Shown: piece by piece, positions 58,441-64,000 of the stretch
Layout: each line of letters opens with the position of its first letter
Position numbering within the stretch: position 1 is the first letter of the stretch
Assembly: GCA_013420905.1 (NCBI GenBank)
Contig: JAAXNY010000001.1
Coordinates: 6,076,001 to 6,140,000, forward strand
Source of the DNA: Collybia mongolica
Taxonomy: Eukaryota > Basidiomycota > Agaricomycetes > Agaricales > Clitocybaceae
Direction: 5' to 3'
Length of the DNA stretch: 64,000 bases
Program-made: the position numbers and the translations under genes
The notes under the pieces: generated by a model
Databases searched by the model: none
Told to the model about the DNA's origin: nothing
What the model saw: the letters and a program-made list of their open reading frames with translations, nothing else

Positions 58441-58864
58441 CCTGGGCGAGCTTTAAAGAAGTAGCCCTCAAACAGGGAACTTGATGTTTGCCTTATGTGC
58501 TTTCAAAACACAAGTCGTCGAAACCGCACGAGTTAAGCCACGGGCAAGGTGAAAGTTATGGCCCACGAGCCTGTAGCTATGCACGTGACACATTGAAACC
58601 AATTGGCACGAATCTCCGAGTCCATGTGTCACTAGTACTGTATACTTGTACCGCATCCACTTTCGCACATCACTTTGAATATGAGGTTGCGATAGTATCT
58701 CAAGACATTCTTAAAATCTACTGATAAACTCACCTTCACTATTTATAAACACAGCAGTTCACAATGTTCTTATAGAGGATTACGAGCCCTACTGAGTCTG
58801 TACTGAGTCCGTACGGTACGTTTTTCATATCAAGATTCCATCGTGTCGTGGGTATCACTGTTCG
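58441..58864. other. Intergenic region upstream of the nucleoporin gene
   Basis: No gene is seen. It lies between the end of the HET gene and the start of the nucleoporin gene. Confidence 0.4.
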
Positions 58865-61246
58865 CTAACCCAAAATAATCACCTTCCATACCGGTCCCGT
58901 TTCCAATGCCTGATCCAAGTCACCTTTCTCGATTGAACCAATCGAGACACGTTCTGCCCATTCTCCGTGCCACTCAAGCAGCATCATCATGTACTTCCAC
59001 CCTGGCTCTTCGTCCCCTTTCCCACCTTCCGCTCTTTCATCGCGCCCTTCGCACAGGAGAACGAATTCATGTTTCCCTGGAACATGAGCATCACGCCATT
59101 TCTCACTCACAAATACGACGCCCACTTCATGACCATCATGACCAAATATGCCAACGCGCACATTCGTATTCCGACTACCTCTTGAATCATCTGTGCTGGT
59201 AGGCACGTCGAGTTTGAACATTACGGAGACCGTCCAGAATTGTAGGAAGCCTGATCCAGGGTTCTGGTTGAAAGAATCCTCATAGTATTTTGGTGCATTG
59301 ACCAATTTTCGAGGGGTTGGCTGAGTCTGTGTACAATCAAAGGGGAACCGGTTTGCTACAGCCCCACCATAAAAGTTCTTCGGAGTTGAAGAGTGTCTAA
59401 GCGAGCGTGCGTTTGAGGCAGGATTCCAGACCCGGATGCAGTCAGTCGAATCATGCGCCACGCGCTGATACCAAATAACCCAAGTGCGATTCCGCAATGC
59501 CTTGCGGATCCTTGGTATACTCCGAGTATACCAATCCCAGATTCTTGGCCATGACTCTCCGATCCAGCCTGACCATGACCAACTAGGGGCAGCCTTTCTC
59601 CGCTCTTGAGGTTGCCGTGCTTCCCAAAGAAGGCTCCAGTCGAAATAGGGTTCTGGTACTCCATGGCATAAGTTGACATTCAGCTGTGTTTTGAAGTAAC
59701 GGCTAATTCCAGCAAATCCGTTATAAACATCCGAGTCATAGGTCAAAGCGAAACCCGAGTAAGATTGAATTAACCCTTCAATAGTCGTAATAATGGTCTT
59801 TTCCTGTGAATTCTCGACACTTCCACCGCTCATGATGCTCCGGTCTTCAATTACAATGTCTTCCCGCCATCCATCTGCTTGCCTACAACTGTATTCAACC
59901 TGCCCACCAATAAATGTAAGGCTACGGGGAGTAAAAATCCGCTCTTGGAAACTGTTGCGTATCAGACTCAGTAAAATGGGTCAAATGATCATAAAGGGGG
60001 ATTCTTACGTCCACGCTCTCGTATAATAGACTGAATCTTCGACATAATTTTGCTTTATCTGTTTGAAAGCTAGCCTGAATCCTGGCATGATCTCTTCGAT
60101 GGGTTGGCGTTGACAACGAGTGCCAGGGCGCACCCCAGGAAGGCCAGCATTGGCATCTTTTCCTGACGCCGCTATAATTGTTAGGAAACAGGCCCCGTAA
60201 ATGAGATCCATCTTCGAGATGGTGTCAATTTCGCTTCCTTTGCAATCGTCCTGGACGATACATAGGCAGTCCGTCCATAGATATCGTAGATTTAACTCCC
60301 TGACGACCTGCATACAATCTCTAACAGTCCAAGGGATCTGGTCGAGGAACTCTGGGCGAAGGAGAGATCCACGTTGTTCCAATATGTTAATATTGTTCTT
60401 CAGACTCTTGATGAACGGCGTCCTTCCCCAGACATAACTCAGAGTAGCATATTTGCAATCGCTTGGAGCTCGTACGATGCAATTGTCAACAACGTCAATC
60501 ACACGGAATGATGGAATTTCAGCCACTGGGTTCCCAACTACGTGACTAAATATCTGAGACTTGTTGCATGTTGGTCCATGCCAGTTTTCGCACATCGACA
60601 ACCAGGTCCGTACCAGCCCAAAATTGATCTGGTCCTCCTGTATAGGCCTGATGAGAAAGGCTTGGGAGGAAGGTGCGTCATTTGCAAGTAAAGTTATTTC
60701 GGGGTATAGATTGAGTATTTCGGAGCCGGCGTAATCTCCTCCCGACTTCATAATATAAGGCCGCAGAAGACGAATCTGAGGAATATGATGCCAAGGTTGT
60801 TCAGCGTCGGGAATCCGCCCATCTGTAGTCCAGGACAACGATACAGAAACAGCCTTCCCATCTTCATACGAAGGAATATCGTCAATGTGGTCTGGGCCAC
60901 CAAGCGCAAATAAAATAAGGCGACAGAATGGGCAATGGACCTTCTTTTTGATGTCCTCAACTAAGCCCAGTGCTATGTTGGGGTCATCGGGCTCATCACC
61001 GGTCTCAGGGTCACCCGGGAGGACAATGAATCTTTCCGGCGTAAGTTGGAGGCCCTTGCATACGTCACATAGGGTGTCATTGGGGAATCCTATCCCAGAG
61101 GGTACTGGGAGCAGAGGAGGTATCAGGTTCCCTTCGGCCTCTTCTTCATCCAATTTGGTTTCCCAATCTGAACCGTTGTCTCCTTTGGTGCCAATTATCG
61201 AGTTATCTGAGTCTTCGGACATGTTAACTGGGGAGGAAGGAGTCAC
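58865..61246 (-). CDS. HET-domain protein (heterokaryon incompatibility type)
   Basis: Two exons, 61246-60009 and 59951-58865, give about 774 aa. An N-terminal acidic stretch and a Cys pair region (LCDVCKGLQL, HCPFCRLILFALGG) precede the HET domain. Its blocks are CKYATLSYVWGRTPF, IPWTVRDCMQVVRELNLRYL, WTDCLCIVQDD, MDLIYGACFLTIIAASG, DANAGLPGVRPG and YYTRAW|TFQERIFTPRSLTF, the last spanning the intron. After it come ALTYDSDVYNGFAGISRYF and APSWSWSGWIG, standard for this family. HET proteins trigger cell death on non-self contact in ascomycetes; basidiomycete copies are mostly untested. There is no partner domain such as STAND/NACHT. An alternative start at 61222 (MSEDSDN) is possible. Confidence 0.9.
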
Positions 61247-61740
61247 TGATCGTGGTAAAAATGTATTCTAAGTGTTGTGTTAGATGGAACTTTCAACCGA
61301 ACAAAGTGTGTGCTACGACGTGCCGTGGTATCAAATGACAACACATCAGCCTGAGCTAGACTGTCCACGGTCCGGGCCGGGCCGGGCCAACCAGGTTAAG
61401 CCCGAGCACGGGCCGATCCGCATCCGGCCCGCGGATTAGTCATCCGCCGGATGCGGATGTGGTAAAACTGCGGATATCCGTGCAAACTGCAACCTCTCAG
61501 CACCCTATGGAGTATCAAGGGTGATAGTAGTGGTAAATAGTTATTAAATTGGGCAGGTTTCAGTTGATTTTACAATGCCAAAATTGGCATATTGTACATA
61601 CAAAGGCAGGCCTCAAAATAAGGAAAAAAATGCGAAAATTTCATATAAAAGAGTTAGAAAAATAGCCAAAGCCTGTATCAGCCTTGGCCACATCACTGGA
61701 AAGGATTGAAACAACATGAAGAAGATAAATAATATGACAG
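61247..61740. other. Upstream region with GC-rich palindromic stretch
   Basis: At about 61360-61470, runs of CCGGGCCGGGCCGGGCC and CCGCATCCGGCCCGCGGAT, followed by CATCCGCCGGATGCGGATG, form nested inverted repeats in otherwise AT-rich DNA. It resembles a subterminal end of a transposon. No gene is seen. Confidence 0.4.
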
Positions 61741-61742
61741 TC

Positions 61743-61912
61743 TTTTTTTTTTTTTTTGGTCATATAATAATATTAAGCGCATGTGGGTTTGACCCGCTAC
61801 ATGTGGGCATAGACACCTATTACCACTAAGTAATCTGTAATGAGCCATCAGGGTGGAGCTGTACACTAAGTTGCTCTCCAGGTCATATTACTGGTCTAGA
61901 CTGAGGATACCT
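61743..61912 (-). mobile_element. SINE-like element, copy 1
   Basis: Read on the minus strand it starts near CTCAGTCTAGACCAG, passes AGAGCAACTTAGTGTACAG, has an A-box-like TTAGTGGTAATAGG and a B-box-like GGGTCAAACCCAC, and ends in ATATGACC plus A15 (T15 at 61743-61757 on the plus strand). A second copy with a longer A tail lies inverted at 63214-63390. A3' A tail plus split promoter boxes suggests a tRNA-derived SINE; this needs a copy search. Confidence 0.55.
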
Positions 61913-62762
61913 GCAGTCCAACGGTATTGTACTGTACCATGTCTGAACCTCCCAATGCCTTAAAGGTTTGCCTTCGCTTGTTGGGGCATGGTCCCCTCCC
62001 TTCATGTTGGTACCCCGTTCCACTCCCCCCCTGGTATTTTCAGGGCGCCCTGGAAACCCATTACTCCCCCCCAGTGTCGAAGATAAATGTCCAAACTAAA
62101 TGAACGACCCATACCTCAAACCTGCTCCCCCTCTCCTGAATCCCTCCTATTACTTTCCCCCCTGTTCCACACCGCTCTCCCAAAGCAATGACTCCCCTCA
62201 AAATGAGGCCGCCAAATCCCACCATTGGTCAATAAACTGGCATTCTCCCCAAGAGGTGTGCTCTGTGCAGGGACAGTAGCTGATTGGGGGCCAGACCCCT
62301 TCCTCCTTTTGTATTTGGGTGTAGTGGTTAAGCGAGTACGAATAAATCGTCAAGAATGTTGGTGGTGACGCTCCCTAAGGATCTGCGCGAAGCAGAGTAC
62401 TAGAGTTGTGGTGTCCTCATGTGGCCTGGTAGTTGATGAGGTGGATGTGAACGGATTAGTGAAGCCCCCAGTACAGGCAAGATGAGATGACCCTGCAGAT
62501 AGTCAGGATCAGCTCTGATAAGTTAAAAATTTGGATATGGTATAAAAGGATGGTGGCCCAGGCCGAAAGAGTGGTCTGATGAAAGGCAATGTTGATTAGG
62601 GATGAGGTGTTAGGTAGTTTAGGGACAACCTGGTGCAGGAGGGACGAATTCCCATGGTTGGATGGTGGTGGTAAAAGATCAAGAAGCATCGAATAATATG
62701 ACGGTCTGTTTGTACATTTATTATTTCCAAAACTTCTATTCAAGTGAGTGATTTATTTATTC
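61913..62762. other. Repeat-rich intergenic stretch
   Basis: Pyrimidine-rich blocks with CCCCTCC-type runs are followed by AT-rich DNA. No gene is recognised; it is probably transposon-derived. Confidence 0.35.
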
Positions 62763-62763
62763 G

Positions 62764-63210
62764 CTTAGGTTTGCTGGTGAAAATTTTGTGGCACTGCCAC
62801 ACATTGATATCAGGTGACTCTGTAAAATTGTTGGCAAGGTCACATACAGGGCTCCACTATACAGCCACGCAACTGAATGTGCATCATTACAACATATTCA
62901 GACATACCACTGAAATGAGCCTTGATCCCAACCATTGTTTTGGCCTGTAGAATTGTGGATAGGTTCTGCATGGTTGGTTCTCACTTGGTTGCTAGGCATT
63001 AAAAACTTTTTGTACAATACATCCATTTGATTACTATGTACATAATGACAGGGTGTTGCCTGTGAGATCCTCTGAGGGTGGTTGTAATGATGCACGTTCA
63101 GTTGCGTGGCTGTATGGTGGAGCCCTGTATGTGACCTTGCCAACAATTTTACAGAGTCACCTGATATCAATCTGTGGCAGTGCCACAAAATTTTCACCAG
63201 CAAACCTAAG
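62764..63210. mobile_element. Foldback repeat, 130-bp inverted arms
   Basis: Arm 1 (62764-62893) begins CTTAGGTTTGCTGGTG; arm 2 (63081-63210) is its near-perfect reverse complement, ending CACCAGCAAACCTAAG. A spacer of about 187 nt separates them. The arms encode matching open frames on opposite strands only because they are inverted copies. The structure resembles a foldback or MITE-type element. Confidence 0.75.
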
Positions 63211-63213
63211 TGA

Positions 63214-63390
63214 ATACCTCAGTCTAGACCCATGATATGACCTGGAGAGCAACTTAGTGTACAGCTCCACCCTGATGGCCCATTACAGATTACTTAGTGG
63301 TAATAGGTGTTTATGCCTGCATGTAGCTGGGTCAAACCCACATGTGCTTAATATTATTATATGACCAAAAAAAAAAAAAAAAAAAAAAAA
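63214..63390 (+). mobile_element. SINE-like element, copy 2
   Basis: The inverted partner of copy 1, abutting the foldback arm. It has TTAGTGGTAATAGG (63294-63307), GGGTCAAACCCAC (63329-63341) and an A24 tail (63367-63390). It differs from copy 1 at scattered positions, so the two are not a recent duplication. Confidence 0.55.
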
Positions 63391-63429
63391 GAGTTAACAT
63401 TCTGAAAAGTCAAAGTAAGTAAATAAATA

Positions 63430-64000
63430 AATATATTTAATAAAGATTGTACTGCAAGATGTGCCTGCAACAGTATTGCTGATGTAAGATACTGTAGAGA
63501 CTTTGAACATCCCTTGAGACTGTTGATGGATGAGGGACTATAGTACCCAGACAAAGCATCTCCACCTCTTTCAGGTACTCAGAGTCAGCTACCATGTTAA
63601 ATGGGCAATTGTTTGCAGCACAGTGCATAGTAATCAGAGCACAGTGAGCTTCAACAGAATATGGGATGGGGGTATCCTTAGCTGCATTGGGTTAAATAAT
63701 GCTCCGTTTCTCAAAACAACTCTTCATCCCATTCCAAAGGTTTGAAGTTCCAGCCTGGGTATCCATCCAAGCATGGCAATACTCTGTAGGATGACCAGAA
63801 GGATCATCCTTGCATTTGAAGATATAGAATATGATCTTTTCACCTTCACTATTATTTTCTCAGGAAATTCTGATGTTATAATGACTGTAGACACCAGCTT
63901 TCCATGTAGCAAGTGAAGCATCTGTGAAATATCAGAACAGAGTTATTTATTCAGGATACAAAGCATAATAAATAACTTACCAATGATATCCTCATCAGGG
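63430..64000 (-). pseudogene. Probable hAT/BED-type transposase remnant (partial)
   Basis: Minus-strand stretches read KCKDDPSGHPTEYCHAWMD then AGTSNLWNGMKSC, like a BED finger, and then ALITMHCAANNCPFNMVADS, EYLKEVEMLCLGT and PHPSTVSRDVQSLY, like the segment after the finger in fungal hAT transposases (cf. the pattern PF--V----F---L, then S--TVSR). The frame contains a stop before ALITM and the element continues off the right edge, so it is broken or partly intronic. The family call is from memory of the pattern. Confidence 0.4.

Noticed and set aside
62744..63203. Two nearly identical small proteins on opposite strands
   Set aside because: They arise from the inverted arms of the foldback repeat, not from conserved genes.
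1..64000. CRISPR array, bacterial operon, phage or rRNA features
   Set aside because: No regularly spaced identical repeats, no ribosome binding sites and no rRNA-like sequence; gene structure is fungal throughout.

Overview
This window is nuclear DNA from a filamentous fungus, most likely a basidiomycete of the class Agaricomycetes. The evidence is gene-dense DNA on both strands, genes cut by many short introns (mostly 46-65 nt, GT-AG), a homoaconitase (fungal lysine route), chitin deacetylase, HET and TPR-CHAT proteins, and Agaricomycete-type secreted proteins. The mix of CHAT and HET proteins resembles Rhizoctonia/Ceratobasidiaceae, but that placement is inference. All exon joins below were read by eye from splice signals, reading frame and remembered family patterns. 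No search was run.

Left part (1-24.5 kb). Two paralogous membrane glycoprotein genes lie in inverted orientation at 1430-3980 (minus) and 21350-23403 (plus). Homology covers promoter, coding region and about 1 kb of 3' flank, so they form imperfect inverted arms of roughly 4 kb around a 17-kb interior. Their 3' flanks carry five copies of a hairpin-capable element. The interior holds homoaconitase (lysine), trimethyllysine dioxygenase (carnitine), ketol-acid reductoisomerase (valine/isoleucine), a small chitin deacetylase and an AT-richer TPR-CHAT protease-like gene.

Middle (24.5-44.5 kb). A Gln/Pro-rich protein with a possible zinc finger is followed by the most unusual gene in the window. 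It is a predicted single-pass membrane protein that joins a secreted cupredoxin domain to a cytoplasmic, lid-less, BiP-like Hsp70. Next come NAD(P)HX dehydratase, a small secreted protein, a coiled-coil protein of unknown function, an intron-containing tRNA-Phe, the class III PI3-kinase VPS34 and a frameshifted SMP-30/lactonohydrolase gene.

Right part (44.5-64 kb). Compact housekeeping genes follow: a Nudix CoA-pyrophosphatase-like enzyme, a small unknown gene, a GPI-type Cys-rich surface protein, an SH3 protein divergent from pICln, and a large FG nucleoporin of the Nup159/Nup214 type. Several introns here carry long poly-G or poly-C runs. A HET-domain gene comes next, and the last 2.7 kb is repeat-rich: two inverted SINE-like copies, a foldback repeat and a probable hAT-transposase remnant.

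The housekeeping genes do not form one pathway. LYS4 and ILV5 share amino-acid biosynthesis, and a Gcn4-type site lies upstream of ILV5. The accessory genes (paired glycoproteins, CHAT, HET, cupredoxin-Hsp70) are membrane or recognition type.
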